DNA of 64,000 nt from NCBI RefSeq assembly GCF_026427715.1, contig NZ_CP107558.1:3503001-3567000 (forward strand), written 5' to 3'. This DNA comes from Methylocystis sp. MJC1 (GTDB lineage: Bacteria; Pseudomonadota; Alphaproteobacteria; Rhizobiales; Beijerinckiaceae). Under the pieces are notes generated by a model. It searched no databases and was not told where the DNA came from. It was given only the letters and a program-made list of their open reading frames with translations. Below, in pieces: positions 37,763-47,131 of the stretch; within the stretch, counting starts at the first letter, position 1, and the number at the start of each line of letters is the position of its first letter. The translations under genes and the position numbers were made by a program.

Positions 37763-38835
37763 TCTCTCTCGACGTCCGGTTGAAGAGAAAGGGCTTCGAG
37801 CTCGCCTGCGCCCTGCAGAGCGACGCGCGCGTCCTCGCGCTTCACGGCCCTTCTGGCGCGGGAAAGTCGACGCTCGCCCATCTTATCGCCGGGGTCGCTC
37901 GTCCCGATAGCGGCCGGATCGTTGTCGACGGCGTCACGCTGGTCGATACGGAAAATCGCGTCTTTCTGCCGCCTGAGAAGCGGCGCATCGGCGTCGTCTT
38001 CCAGGACGCTCTGCTCTTCCCGCATTTGAGCGTGAAGACGAATATCCTCTTTGGACAGTTTTTCACCCCCAAGCCGGAACGGCGGGCGCCTTTCGACGCC
38101 ATCATAAACACCCTCGGCGTGGGGCATCTTCTGGAGCGGAGCCCCGAGACGCTCTCTGGCGGCGAGCGCCAACGCGTCGGCCTCGCCCGAGCGCTGCTCT
38201 CCTCGCCCCGGCTACTGCTGATGGACGAGCCCATGGCGGCGCTCGATCACGCGCGGCGGCTCGAGATCATGACGCTCATCGAAAGGCTGCGGGACGAGTT
38301 CAACACGCCGATCGTGCTGGTTTCGCATTCGGCGGAAGAGATCGCCCGGCTTGCGGACGAAGCGGTGATCATCAACAAGGGGCGGATCGTCGCGCAAGGG
38401 CCGCCGCTCGACGTATTGCCCGGCGCGAGCCGGCTCATCGAGGGCGGGCGCTTCGGCCTCATCAATACGCTCGCCGCGCGCATCGCGGCCGTCGACGACG
38501 CTTATGGCGTGACGCGGCTCTCTCATCCGGCGGGCGAGATCCTCGTCGCCGCAAGGCTCGCCGAAACGGGCGAGGCGCGCGTGGCCATCAAGGCGACCGA
38601 CATCGCGCTCGCCCGATCGCCCGCCGAGACGAGCGTGCGCACGATCCTGCACGGGCGCATCGCGCGGATCGAGGTGAACGGCAATGCGCTCGCCTTCGTC
38701 ACGCTGGACCTCGAGGGAGGCGACAGGCTCATCGCCGCCGTCACGCGGCTTGCCCTCGACGAGCTGGGTCTGGCGGAGGGCTCTGAGGCCTATGCGCTGG
38801 TGAAATCCGTCGCGCTCGACGAGCGCGCTTTATAG
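37759..38835 (+). CDS. modC: Molybdate ABC transporter ATP-binding protein
   Basis: A 358-residue ATPase. Walker A GPSGAGKSTLAHLIAG near residues 31-45, Q-loop VVFQDALLFPHL, signature LSGGERQRVGLARAL near 135, Walker B LLLMDEPMAALD, and H-loop VSHSAEE. The C-terminal 80 or so residues form a molybdate-binding TOBE/MOP domain (HGRIARIEVNGNALAFVTLD). It drives molybdate uptake for molybdenum-cofactor enzymes. The last six bases overlap the end of the convergent DUF4010 gene. Confidence 0.95.
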   Translation: MISLDVRLKRKGFELACALQSDARVLALHGPSGAGKSTLAHLIAGVARPDSGRIVVDGVTLVDTENRVFLPPEKRRIGVVFQDALLFPHLSVKTNILFGQFFTPKPERRAPFDAIINTLGVGHLLERSPETLSGGERQRVGLARALLSSPRLLLMDEPMAALDHARRLEIMTLIERLRDEFNTPIVLVSHSAEEIARLADEAVIINKGRIVAQGPPLDVLPGASRLIEGGRFGLINTLAARIAAVDDAYGVTRLSHPAGEILVAARLAETGEARVAIKATDIALARSPAETSVRTILHGRIARIEVNGNALAFVTLDLEGGDRLIAAVTRLALDELGLAEGSEAYALVKSVALDERAL

Positions 38836-40128
38836 GCCCGCAACCGCCGGAACAAGGAACAGCGCAGCGCCGCCGGCGGCCATTGCGAGGGCCGATGCTA
38901 CCGCCAGGCGCAGTCCCATCGCCCGACCGCCCATCATCCAGGCCATGCCCGACTTGGCGACTGTGTTGGAAAGTACAGCGAGCAGCACTGTGAGCGCGGC
39001 TGGCGCAAAGCCGATCTCCGCCTCCCCATGCCGCGCCATGGCGAGCGAAATGGCGTCGACATCGGCTACGCCGGAGACCAACCCCAGCACATAAGCGCCC
39101 GGCCCGCCGGCAAATGTCGTGGCGATCTTGGCAAGAACCATCACCACGGCGAGCAGCGCCCCGAATTTCAACACGGCGGGCAGATCGAGCGGATTAGTCA
39201 TCGCCGGGGGATTTTCCGCCTCGTTGCGGGTCCCGCCACTGCGCCACATCAAGACGCCGCCGGCGATCAGATAAACGATCCCCACGCAGACGAGCGGCGC
39301 CGCAAGACGCAGGCCGAAGGCAGGATTGATGACGATCAAAACGGCAAGCACACGCGGCCCCATGACGGCATTGGCGAAAGCCGCGCCGGCCGCCAGTATG
39401 TCCACGTCGTCGGGGCGTTCGCTCGCCAGACGCGACATGGCGGCCGTCGCCGCAGTCGACGAGGCCAAGCCGCCGGCGAGTCCCGCGACCGCGACGCCGC
39501 GCCGATAGCCGATAAGCTTGACGGCCACATAGCCCGCAAAGGAAATGGCGGCGATGAGCACCGTCATCAGCCAGAGCTCGTGGGGATTGATCGCGCCCCA
39601 GCGGTCGATGGGCCGATCTGGCAGCGCCGGCAGAAAGATGAAGCTCATGACCAGCAGCACGAGGCCGGAGCGCAGCTCCTCCAAGGTGAGGCGCGCAAGC
39701 CGCTCGTGCAGGAATTCCTTCAAGGCCAAAATCGACGCCGTGGCGACGGCGCCGGCGGCGGCGGCCGTTTCGTCGCCGATGACGGAATAAGCGCCGAGCG
39801 CGAAGGACAGCATCATGGCGACAATGGAGGTAGCGCCGAAGGTCCGGTCGCGCAGCGTCTCGCGGTAGCGGAACACGGTCATCGCCGACGCATAGACGAC
39901 GAAGGCCGCGCCGAGCGCGATCGCGCCGCCCTGATAGGCGAATTGCCGGGCAATCGCGCCCCAAACGCCCCCGAGCAGCCCCGCAAGGCCGTAGGTGCGC
40001 AAGCCCGCAGTGCGCTCGCCCTCCTCCTCCGCCCGGGCGCGCCAGCCGCGCTCCAGGCCGATGAGCAGGCCGACCGCCAGCGCAAAGACAAGGCGCTGAA
40101 TGAGCTCGGCGGCGGTGAGGTCATACAT
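38830..40128 (-). CDS. MgtC/SapB-DUF4010 family membrane protein
   Basis: A polytopic inner-membrane protein of about 432 residues. The N-terminal third is MgtC-like (LIQRLVFALAVGLLIGLERG, then RTYGLAGLLGGVWG), followed by a DUF4010 domain with many helices (FLHERLARLTLEELRSGLVLLVMSF, AGGLASSTAATAAMS, GLVSGVADVDAISLAMA). Its transported substrate, if any, is unknown to me. The start is at 40128 because homologues begin near MYDLTAAEL. The ATG at 40155 cannot be excluded. It is convergent with modC, overlapping by six bases. Confidence 0.85.
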   Translation of the reverse strand: MYDLTAAELIQRLVFALAVGLLIGLERGWRARAEEEGERTAGLRTYGLAGLLGGVWGAIARQFAYQGGAIALGAAFVVYASAMTVFRYRETLRDRTFGATSIVAMMLSFALGAYSVIGDETAAAAGAVATASILALKEFLHERLARLTLEELRSGLVLLVMSFIFLPALPDRPIDRWGAINPHELWLMTVLIAAISFAGYVAVKLIGYRRGVAVAGLAGGLASSTAATAAMSRLASERPDDVDILAAGAAFANAVMGPRVLAVLIVINPAFGLRLAAPLVCVGIVYLIAGGVLMWRSGGTRNEAENPPAMTNPLDLPAVLKFGALLAVVMVLAKIATTFAGGPGAYVLGLVSGVADVDAISLAMARHGEAEIGFAPAALTVLLAVLSNTVAKSGMAWMMGGRAMGLRLAVASALAMAAGGAALFLVPAVAGL

Positions 40129-40314
40129 CAGCGCAAGCCCCCGAATAAAAGCCATCGCGGAAAGGCCTGCGACGCGCTTTCCTGGGCGTGTCCCTCGATT
40201 TTAAGTCCGGGGGCTTTTTGTTTGCCCGAAAATGTCTTTATTCAGCCGGTCGATCGAGGGGTCCGAGCGCCCCGATCTTAACCGTGGTCTGGTTAAAATA
40301 TAGGAAGCCGCCGA

Positions 40315-41484
40315 ATGCCGCCGCGCCCCTCCCGCCGATCCGCCGTCGCGCCCTTCATGGCGATGGACGCCCTACGAGACGCCAAGGCGCTCGAACGCGC
40401 GGGCAGACACATCGTGCATATGGAATTGGGGGAGCCGGGCGCGCCGGCGCCCCTTCTCGTGCGCGAGGCGGCGGGCGCAGCGTTGCGCAACGGAAAGCTC
40501 GGCTATGGCGAAGCGCTGGGCGACCGGGCGCTGCGCCAGCGCATCGCAACCCATTATGGCGCGCGATATGGCGCCTCGGTTTCGCCCGACCGCGTAAATG
40601 TCACCACAGGCTCATCGGGCGGCTTCATGCTGGCGCTCGTCGGCGCCTTCGACGCCGGCGCGCGCATCGCCGTCACGGCGCCGGGCTACCCGGCCTACGC
40701 CAATATTCTCTCCTCCCTCGGGCTGGAGGCGGTCCCGATGGAGGTCGGCCCGGAAACGCGCTTCGCGCCCACCGCCGCCATGCTCGCGGCCGCGCATCGC
40801 GAGAAGAAGCTCGACGGCGCGCTGTTCATGAGCCCGGCCAATCCGACCGGGTCCATGATCGAGGCGGACGAACTCTCGAAAATCTGCACATTTTGCGATG
40901 AGGCGGGGATCGTCCTGGTGTCGGACGAAATCTACCATGGGCTCGAATATGAAGCGCCGGCCGAAACGGCTTTGCGCTTTACCCCGAACGCTATCGTCGT
41001 GAATTCCTTCTCGAAATATTACGCCATGACCGGCTGGCGGCTCGGCTGGCTGATCGCGCCGGAAGAACTGATGCGGCCGCTGGAGCGGCTGCAACAATCG
41101 CTGGCGATCTGCGCTCCAACCATCTCGCAGCAGGCGGCGCTCGCGGCCTTCGACGCCACGGAGGAGCTGGAGGAAAACCGAGCGGCCTATGCGCGCAACC
41201 GCGCCTTGCTGCTCGAGCGTCTGCCGGCGATGGGGCTCGCCCGCTTCGCGCCGCCGGACGGCGCTTTCTATATTTACGCCGATGTCTCGGATTTTACCGG
41301 GGACTCGATGGACTTCTGCAAGCGCCTGCTCGTGGAGGCGGGCGTCGCGGCGACTCCCGGCCTCGATTTCGACCGAAGCCGCGGACGAACGACGGTCCGT
41401 TTCTCCTATGCGGGCGCGGAGACAGAAGTCGCAGAGGGCGTCGCCCGGCTCGGGGCGTGGCTTTCCACCCAGCGCGTTGGGTGA
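40315..41484 (+). CDS. Class I/II aminotransferase (PLP)
   Basis: A 389-residue fold-type I aminotransferase. HMELGEPGAPAP replaces the usual substrate-binding GEP segment near the N-terminus. GYGEALGDRALRQRIA, NVTTGSSGGFMLAL, SPANPTGSMIEADEL (Asn binding PLP), VSDEIYHGLEY (Asp and Tyr) and the Schiff-base lysine in VNSFSKYYAMTGWRLGW follow in order, with GRTTVRFSYAG near the end for the carboxylate arginine. Most like aspartate/alanine-type transaminases of subgroup I-gamma; the substrate pair cannot be read from sequence. AGGA lies nine bases before the ATG. Confidence 0.9.
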   Translation: MPPRPSRRSAVAPFMAMDALRDAKALERAGRHIVHMELGEPGAPAPLLVREAAGAALRNGKLGYGEALGDRALRQRIATHYGARYGASVSPDRVNVTTGSSGGFMLALVGAFDAGARIAVTAPGYPAYANILSSLGLEAVPMEVGPETRFAPTAAMLAAAHREKKLDGALFMSPANPTGSMIEADELSKICTFCDEAGIVLVSDEIYHGLEYEAPAETALRFTPNAIVVNSFSKYYAMTGWRLGWLIAPEELMRPLERLQQSLAICAPTISQQAALAAFDATEELEENRAAYARNRALLLERLPAMGLARFAPPDGAFYIYADVSDFTGDSMDFCKRLLVEAGVAATPGLDFDRSRGRTTVRFSYAGAETEVAEGVARLGAWLSTQRVG

Positions 41485-41583
41485 CGCCTAGCAACTCACG
41501 TCGGGCATAGCCGGGGCAATGCGTGAGCCCGTATCCCTCCCTTATCCGGCTGCCGTATGCTCACATGGGCCCTTCACAGCCTC

Positions 41584-41612
41584 GTCATGGCCGGGACAAG
41601 CCCGGCCATGAC
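41584..41612. repeat. Condensed copy of repeat C
   Basis: The palindrome GTCATGGCCGGGACAAGCCC + GGCCATGAC consists of little more than the two inverted ends of repeat C joined directly, as expected from an internal deletion of the full element. Confidence 0.75.
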
Positions 41613-41631
41613 GCTCCCAAAATGCGTGGTC

Positions 41632-41753
41632 CCGCTTCACGGGGAGGAAGCGGGGTCGGGTGGGATAAGGCCCCACCACTATCGTTGCGGCGCGAACCCC
41701 ACCCGGCGGCCTTTGGCCGCCGACCTCCCCGTAAAGGGGAGGTATTTGAGGCG
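41632..41753. repeat. Dispersed repeat D, copy 1
   Basis: Contains AGCGGGGTCGGGTGGG, CGAACCCCACCCGGCGGCC and CGACCTCCCCGTAAAGGGGA as in the copy at 54574-54750. The right part forms a hairpin. It ends a few bases before the rne stop codon. Confidence 0.8.
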
Positions 41754-41758
41754 CCGTT

Positions 41759-44700
41759 TTACTCCCCGAAGGGAGTCTTCACCCGCTGCCACCAGCCGCC
41801 TTTTTTCGGCGCGGATGGATCGGCCTTGGTGATCACCACCTCGGTCGGCTTCCTTGGCGTGACCGACTCGGGCGCGGGCGCGGCGGCCTCGGACGGGGCC
41901 GGCGTCTCCGCCGCCGGCGGGGTCGACACTGGCTCTGCCGGCGCAACTTCCGGCTGGGTTTCGACCTCGGCGACCGCAGCCTTCGGCGCCTTTACTGGAG
42001 CCGGCTCGGGCGCGGTCGGCGCCAAAGGCGACTCCGCCGGCAGTTGCGGCGCAGGCGTCGCTATGGTCGACGCAGCGCCCTCCGCCTCGGGCGCTAAGTC
42101 CGGCATATGCGCCTCGCGCGGGGTCACCAAAGCTTCCTGCTCCTGCGCGCCCTCGTCGGACGGGAAGAGTGCGGAGGGATCGCGGAACTCGTCCGGCAGC
42201 GGCGCCGAACGGCGCCAGCGGCCTGGACCGCGGCCGCGTGTCGCCCGCGGCTCCCGCGCCTCGCGGGGCGCGGGCTGTCCTTCGATCGCCGCCATGAAGG
42301 CGAGGCCCTCGTCGGACGGCTGCTCGGCGCCAGGGGTCAAAACCGCCTCACCATTGAGCCCGCCGCCGCGACCGCGACGGCGACGGCGACGGCGGGAGCG
42401 CTGGGCGCTCTCTTCGCCTTCTTCCCCATTCGCGTGACGCGGCTCGCGGCTCTCGCGGCGACCATTGGCGACAGCAGGCTCTCCAACCTCGGCGATTTCT
42501 TCCTCGGCGAAAGCCTCTTCTTCGAGGATTTCCTCCTCGAGCGGTTCAGCCTCGACCGAATCGACGCGCAGCGGCGCCGGCGCGGCGGGGATGCGCGGAC
42601 CGGAGGCCGGCTCGCCGCGCTCCAGCGCGTGATAATTGGCGCCCGTCAACGTATCGTCGGCCGCGACGGTGATGTGCACGCCGAAGCGATTCTCCATCGC
42701 CTGCAGATGGGAGCGCTTCTGGTTGAGGATGTAGAGCGCAACGACGGCGCGGGTGCGCAGCGTCACGTCATGCGACGCGCTCTTGAGCAGCGCCTCCTCC
42801 AGCACGCGCAATACGTGCAACGCGACCGAGGCGGTGGACCGCACATGCCCGGCGCCCGCGCAATGCGGGCAGGGCACGGTCGAGCCCTCGACGACGCCGG
42901 CGCGGATGCGCTGGCGTGACATCTCCAAAAGGCCGAAATGCGAAATGCGGCCGACCTGGATGCGGGCGCGGTCGTTCTTGAGCGCATCTTTCAGCCGCCG
43001 CTCGACAGCGCGATTGTTGCGGCTCTCCTCCATGTCGATGAAATCGACCACGATGAGGCCGGCGAGGTCGCGCAGGCGGAGCTGGCGGGCGACTTCGTCC
43101 GCCGCCTCCAGATTGGTGCGCAGCGCCGTGTCCTCGATATTGTGCTCGCGGGTCGAACGGCCGGAATTCACGTCGATCGCGACCAGCGCCTCGGTCTGGT
43201 TGATGACCAGATAGCCGCCGGACTTCAGCGTGACGTTATTCGAGAACATGGCGTCGAGCTGCGCCTCGACCCCCGCTTCCGCGAAGATCGGCACCGGCTC
43301 GCGATGCTGCTTCACATTCTTCGCATGGCTCGGCATGAGCATGCGCATGAAGTCCTTGGCCTCGCGATAGGCGTCGTCGCCGGAGACCACGATCTCCTCG
43401 ACGTCGCGCCCGTAGAGGTCGCGGATGGCGCGCTTGATGAGCGAGCCTTCCTCATAGACGAGCATCGGCGCCGAAGAGCGCAGCGTCAGCTCGCGCACGC
43501 TCTCCCAGAGCCGCAGCAGATATTCGAAGTCGCGCTTGACCTCGGCCTTGGTGCGGGTCGCGCCGGCGGTGCGCAGGATGACGCCCATCCCCTCGGGCAC
43601 TTCGAGGTCGTGGACGATCTCCTTGAGGCGCTTGCGGTCAGCGCCGTCGGTGATCTTGCGGGAAATGCCGCCGCCACGCGCGGTGTTGGGCATCAGCACC
43701 GAATAGCGGCCGGCGAGCGAGAGATAGGTGGTGAGGGCCGCGCCCTTGTTGCCGCGCTCCTCCTTGACGACCTGAACGAGCAGCACCTGACGGCGCTTGA
43801 TGACTTCCTGGATCTTATACTGGCGGCGCGGACGCACCACGCGGAAGGGCGCCTCGTCCATGGCGTCGCCGCCGATGTGCTCGACGTGCTCTTCCTCGTC
43901 GTGGTCGTCGTCGTCGTGGTCGTCGTCGTGATGTTCTTCCTCGGCCGGGGCGCGGGCGTGGATCGCGGCCTCTTCTTCATCGGCCTCCGCGCCTTCCTCG
44001 TCCGAGCTTTCCTCGTCCTCTTGAGCTTCGTCCGTGTTTTCCTCGCGGGCGCGCTCGCGCTCTTCGTCGCGCTCGTCCTGGCGACGGGCCTTCAGCTCAT
44101 GGTCGGGGGCGGAAGACTCTTCGGCGAATTCTTCGGCCTCGCCCTCTTCCACCGAGCCGAACCCCGAGGGATCGACGGATATCGTGTGACGCGCCTCTTC
44201 GGCGACAGGCGCAGCGGCCTCCTCGGCCTTAGCGGATTCAGGCTGAACCGTTTCGGCCTCGACTTCGACGTCCGTCGGCGCGACCGCTTCGGAAGATTCG
44301 GCCGACTCGGCCTCGACGACGATCGTCGGCGCGCCGGCTTCCGCGTCGGGGGCTTCGCCCTCCTCGGCGGCCTCGATCAGGGCCTCGACGTCGACCGGCT
44401 CGCTGACGAGCGTCTCATCCTCGGCGGCGCGCTTTTCGGCCGTCTCGTGCTGGCGGCGGCGGGAGCGGCGGCGACCATGCGGGCGGTGCTCCTCCTCCTC
44501 ATGCTCGCGATGCGCGCGGCTCTCTTCCTCGATCAGCGCCTGACGGTCAGCGACGGGGATCTGGTAATAATCCGGGTGAATCTCGGCGAAGGCCAGGAAG
44601 CCGTGGCGATTTCCGCCGTAATCCACGAAGGCGGCCTGGAGCGAAGGCTCCACGCGGGTGACCTTGGCGAGATAAATGTTGCCGCGGAGCGGTTTTTTGT

Positions 44701-44800
44701 CTGCGGCTTCGAAGTCGAATTCCTGGACGCGGTTACCGCGCAATACAACGACGCGCGTCTCCTCCGGATGGGAGGCGTCGATCAGCATTTTGTTTGCCAT
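41759..44800 (-). CDS. rne: Ribonuclease E/G
   Basis: A 1013-residue endoribonuclease, the core of the RNA degradosome. The S1 RNA-binding domain starts NIYLAKVTRVEPSLQAAFVD and is split by an acidic insertion of roughly 230 residues that includes an Asp/His-rich stretch (EEEHHDDDHDDDDHDEEE), before resuming at IQEVIKRRQVLLVQVVKEE. The catalytic DNase I-like domain has IDVNSGRSTREHN and LIVVDFIDM with the two metal-binding aspartates, then the zinc-link CPHC (VPCPHCAGAG). The C-terminal about 250 residues are disordered, rich in Arg, Ala and Pro, and probably bind RNA and partners. I start it at the ATG at 44800 (GAG in the leader); a TTG at 44845 is also in frame. The long leader (44801-45516) suggests post-transcriptional autoregulation as in other bacteria. 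Confidence 0.95.
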   Translation of the reverse strand: MANKMLIDASHPEETRVVVLRGNRVQEFDFEAADKKPLRGNIYLAKVTRVEPSLQAAFVDYGGNRHGFLAFAEIHPDYYQIPVADRQALIEEESRAHREHEEEEHRPHGRRRSRRRQHETAEKRAAEDETLVSEPVDVEALIEAAEEGEAPDAEAGAPTIVVEAESAESSEAVAPTDVEVEAETVQPESAKAEEAAAPVAEEARHTISVDPSGFGSVEEGEAEEFAEESSAPDHELKARRQDERDEERERAREENTDEAQEDEESSDEEGAEADEEEAAIHARAPAEEEHHDDDHDDDDHDEEEHVEHIGGDAMDEAPFRVVRPRRQYKIQEVIKRRQVLLVQVVKEERGNKGAALTTYLSLAGRYSVLMPNTARGGGISRKITDGADRKRLKEIVHDLEVPEGMGVILRTAGATRTKAEVKRDFEYLLRLWESVRELTLRSSAPMLVYEEGSLIKRAIRDLYGRDVEEIVVSGDDAYREAKDFMRMLMPSHAKNVKQHREPVPIFAEAGVEAQLDAMFSNNVTLKSGGYLVINQTEALVAIDVNSGRSTREHNIEDTALRTNLEAADEVARQLRLRDLAGLIVVDFIDMEESRNNRAVERRLKDALKNDRARIQVGRISHFGLLEMSRQRIRAGVVEGSTVPCPHCAGAGHVRSTASVALHVLRVLEEALLKSASHDVTLRTRAVVALYILNQKRSHLQAMENRFGVHITVAADDTLTGANYHALERGEPASGPRIPAAPAPLRVDSVEAEPLEEEILEEEAFAEEEIAEVGEPAVANGRRESREPRHANGEEGEESAQRSRRRRRRRGRGGGLNGEAVLTPGAEQPSDEGLAFMAAIEGQPAPREAREPRATRGRGPGRWRRSAPLPDEFRDPSALFPSDEGAQEQEALVTPREAHMPDLAPEAEGAASTIATPAPQLPAESPLAPTAPEPAPVKAPKAAVAEVETQPEVAPAEPVSTPPAAETPAPSEAAAPAPESVTPRKPTEVVITKADPSAPKKGGWWQRVKTPFGE

Positions 44801-45516
44801 GGGGGACTCTTTGCGGCGTTGCGCGCGCGACGGCCGGGGGAGCAAGCCGCGATCCGTTCAAGGATGCGGCGGCCGCTGTTCGGCGAAGCGCGAGGGCGCG
44901 AACGCTTGTTGTCAGGGAAAAGGGAAAAGGCCGAAGGCCTCGAACACGCTGGCCGGCGCTAAGGCCGGCGGACAGGTCGCCTGGGCGGATCGCCGCGACT
45001 GCGGCGATCGACCGAATAAGATGACGATCCCGAACGCGACCATTTCTGGAGTCGCGGTCCATCGGGCAAAGATCACGAAGCGCAAGATATGAGCGCAGCC
45101 GCATCGCGCGGACGAACCGGGCGAGACGAGCCTTCGCTGCAGCGCTTATCATGGTCGTAGCCATGAGATCGTCAAAAAACCTTTCGCGACGCCCAGAGGC
45201 GGCGAGTATGCGTCACAACTGGCACAAGGCCGCGCGTGACGAAAGACGTCAGCCCGTCCTGAAAATCCATCGACCGCCAATGCAAGGGGCGCCTGCCCCG
45301 GCTGCGGCGACAGACTTCCACAGAGCGCTTCGCACTTCATAGCGGTCGGCCGCAAGACGCGCAAGCGTCGCTTCTGCGACATTTACTACAGCATGGCTCC
45401 AAAAAAGAGACGACTCTCAGGCTGAAGCTGTGGATGCTAACGGTCCCTTAAGGGACGCGCTTGAAGAATCGTTTATATAGTCTTCCAGTTTGACGCAATT
45501 TTGCGGGATTCGGGCC
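44801..45516. promoter_or_regulatory. Long divergent leader region of rne and amiC
   Basis: A gap of about 716 bases with no convincing gene. It includes GGCCGGCGCTAAGGCCGGC-type hairpins near the rne start (about 44950-44970) and, close to amiC, a perfect 14-base palindrome GTCCCTTAAGGGAC (45443-45456) upstream of a TATATA box (45473). Most of it is probably the rne 5' untranslated region, whose structures could mediate feedback by RNase E. The short frames present are not conserved-looking. Confidence 0.5.
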
Positions 45517-46776
45517 ATGCGACAGCCGCCTTTCTGCCGGAAAAAGACCAGCTCGCGCCTCGCTTTCGGCGCGGCGGCGGCCGTTCTGGCCGGCTTGGGC
45601 GTCGCCCGGGCCGCGGAGCCCCCCGCCCCTATCTCGGCGATCGCCGGCCACGTAGAGACGCTCGCCGACCACGCCCGCCTCGTTTTCGAGCTGACGCAAG
45701 CTGTGAAGGCGAATGCGCATGTTTCCGCCAATCCGGCGCGCGTCATTGTCGATCTGCCCGAGGTCGCCTTCCATATAGACCCCAAGGACGGCCACGCCTC
45801 CGGCAAATCCAAGCTCCTGAAATCCTACCGTTACGGCCAATTCGCGCCAGGCCGCTCGCGGGTCGTCATCGACCTTGCGGCGCCGGCGCAGATTTTACGG
45901 GCCGAGAGCGAGCCCGCCGGCGACGGGTCGCGACTGATCGTCGAGCTGGCGCCGACCTCCGAAGCGCAATTCAACGCCGCCGCCGCCCAGAGCGCCGCCG
46001 CCCTGGCGCAGGCCGAGCCCACGCCCGCCGAGGCGACAGCCGCCGCGACGCCTTCGGACAAGCCGGTCGTCGTCATCGACCCCGGCCATGGCGGGGTCGA
46101 CATGGGCGCGACGGGCAAGCACGGGGAGCAGGAAAAAGCCGTGGTTTTCGAATTCGCCCGCGCGCTCGCGGCGAAGATCGAGGCGGGCGGCCGGCTAAAA
46201 ACCGTGCTGACGCGCAATGAGGACATTTTCCTGCCGCTCAATGAGCGCGTCCAGATCGCCCATCGCAACAACGCCGCGCTCTTTTTGTCGATCCACGCCG
46301 ACACGCTCGCCGAGGGCCATGTCGAGGGCGCGACGGTCTATACGGTTTCGACCAAGGCCTCCGACGCCGAGGCCGCGAAAATCGCGGAAAAGGAAAATTT
46401 GGCGGACAAGGCGGCGGGCGTCGAGAGCAAGCAGGACGTCGAGCAGGTCGGCGACATCCTCTTCGAGCTCACCCAGCGCGAGACCCGCGCTTTCAGCGCC
46501 CAGTTTTCGCAAACGCTGATCTCGCATTGGAAGGAGGCCGGCAGCCTCAATAAGAACCCCGCGCGCGCAGCCGGATTCGTCGTGCTCAAATCCTACGACA
46601 TTCCCTCGGTGCTGTTGGAGCTTGGCTATCTTTCCAGCGAGAAGGACCTCGCGCGATTGACTTCGGTGGAATGGCGCGATCGCGCCGCAGGCAAGACCGC
46701 CGAAGCGATCGAGGCCTTTTTCGCCGCGCGTTCGCGGGAGGCGCGCGCGCCCGTCAAGCAAGAGCGCCCACAATAA
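45517..46776 (+). CDS. amiC: N-acetylmuramoyl-L-alanine amidase, AmiC type
   Basis: A 419-residue periplasmic cell-wall amidase: signal peptide (RKKTSSRLAFGAAAAVLAGL then ARAAE); AMIN domain near residues 40-140 (ARVIVDLPEVAFHID, SRVVIDLAAPAQI); an Ala/Pro-rich linker; then the Amidase_3 domain with zinc ligands His and Glu in VIDPGHGGVDMGATG and QEKAVVFEFA, His in LFLSIHADT, and the catalytic Glu in VLLELGYLS. It cleaves peptide stems from glycan at the division site. I chose the ATG at 45517; an in-frame TTG at 45490 is possible. Confidence 0.93.
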   Translation: MRQPPFCRKKTSSRLAFGAAAAVLAGLGVARAAEPPAPISAIAGHVETLADHARLVFELTQAVKANAHVSANPARVIVDLPEVAFHIDPKDGHASGKSKLLKSYRYGQFAPGRSRVVIDLAAPAQILRAESEPAGDGSRLIVELAPTSEAQFNAAAAQSAAALAQAEPTPAEATAAATPSDKPVVVIDPGHGGVDMGATGKHGEQEKAVVFEFARALAAKIEAGGRLKTVLTRNEDIFLPLNERVQIAHRNNAALFLSIHADTLAEGHVEGATVYTVSTKASDAEAAKIAEKENLADKAAGVESKQDVEQVGDILFELTQRETRAFSAQFSQTLISHWKEAGSLNKNPARAAGFVVLKSYDIPSVLLELGYLSSEKDLARLTSVEWRDRAAGKTAEAIEAFFAARSREARAPVKQERPQ

Positions 46777-47131
46777 AACACAAAATCGGGTCATTCAGGA
46801 GAAGGCGCCGTCAGAGAGCGCGGCTCGCTGCGCGCCAGAAACAGACCGGCGAGCTCACGCCTGGCCACGACGGCGGCGCGACGATCGGCCAAAAGCCACT
46901 GGATCGGCGGGCGTCGGCGATGCTAAAGCATCGGCCGCGCCACGAGGCGAATTGACGGGTGATTTCCGTTTCGAGTGGGCCCCATCCAGAAAAGCTAATC
47001 GCGCGCGTGGCGGCGGAACAACGCCGAATTGCGCGCTTGCCGGCCAGCCCTAGCGAAAGGGCGGGCGCCGGCGCCATATAAGGTCAGGCGAAAAGCCACG
47101 GGCTTCCCGGCCCGCTGAGAGGAAGAATTTC
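46777..47131. other. Gap between amiC and PBP1A
   Basis: 355 bases. No terminator with a T-run, repeat family or convincing gene was seen. A weak minus-strand frame is rich in Ala, Arg and Ser and looks like a shadow. It presumably holds the PBP1A promoter. Confidence 0.5.

Noticed and set aside
43893-43935. Low-complexity CGT/CGTCGTCGTGG tract that resembles a microsatellite
   Set aside because: It encodes the Asp/His-rich insertion of RNase E in frame, so it is coding sequence rather than a separate repeat.
42938-44962. 674-codon plus-strand frame opposite rne, with a Val-rich hydrophobic run
   Set aside because: The hydrophobic run is the complement of the Asp/His-rich insertion of RNase E; the rne frame has clear catalytic motifs.
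45151-45382. Short frames on both strands in the rne-amiC gap
   Set aside because: No ribosome sites, no hydrophobic or domain pattern, and both strands open equally, as expected from composition.
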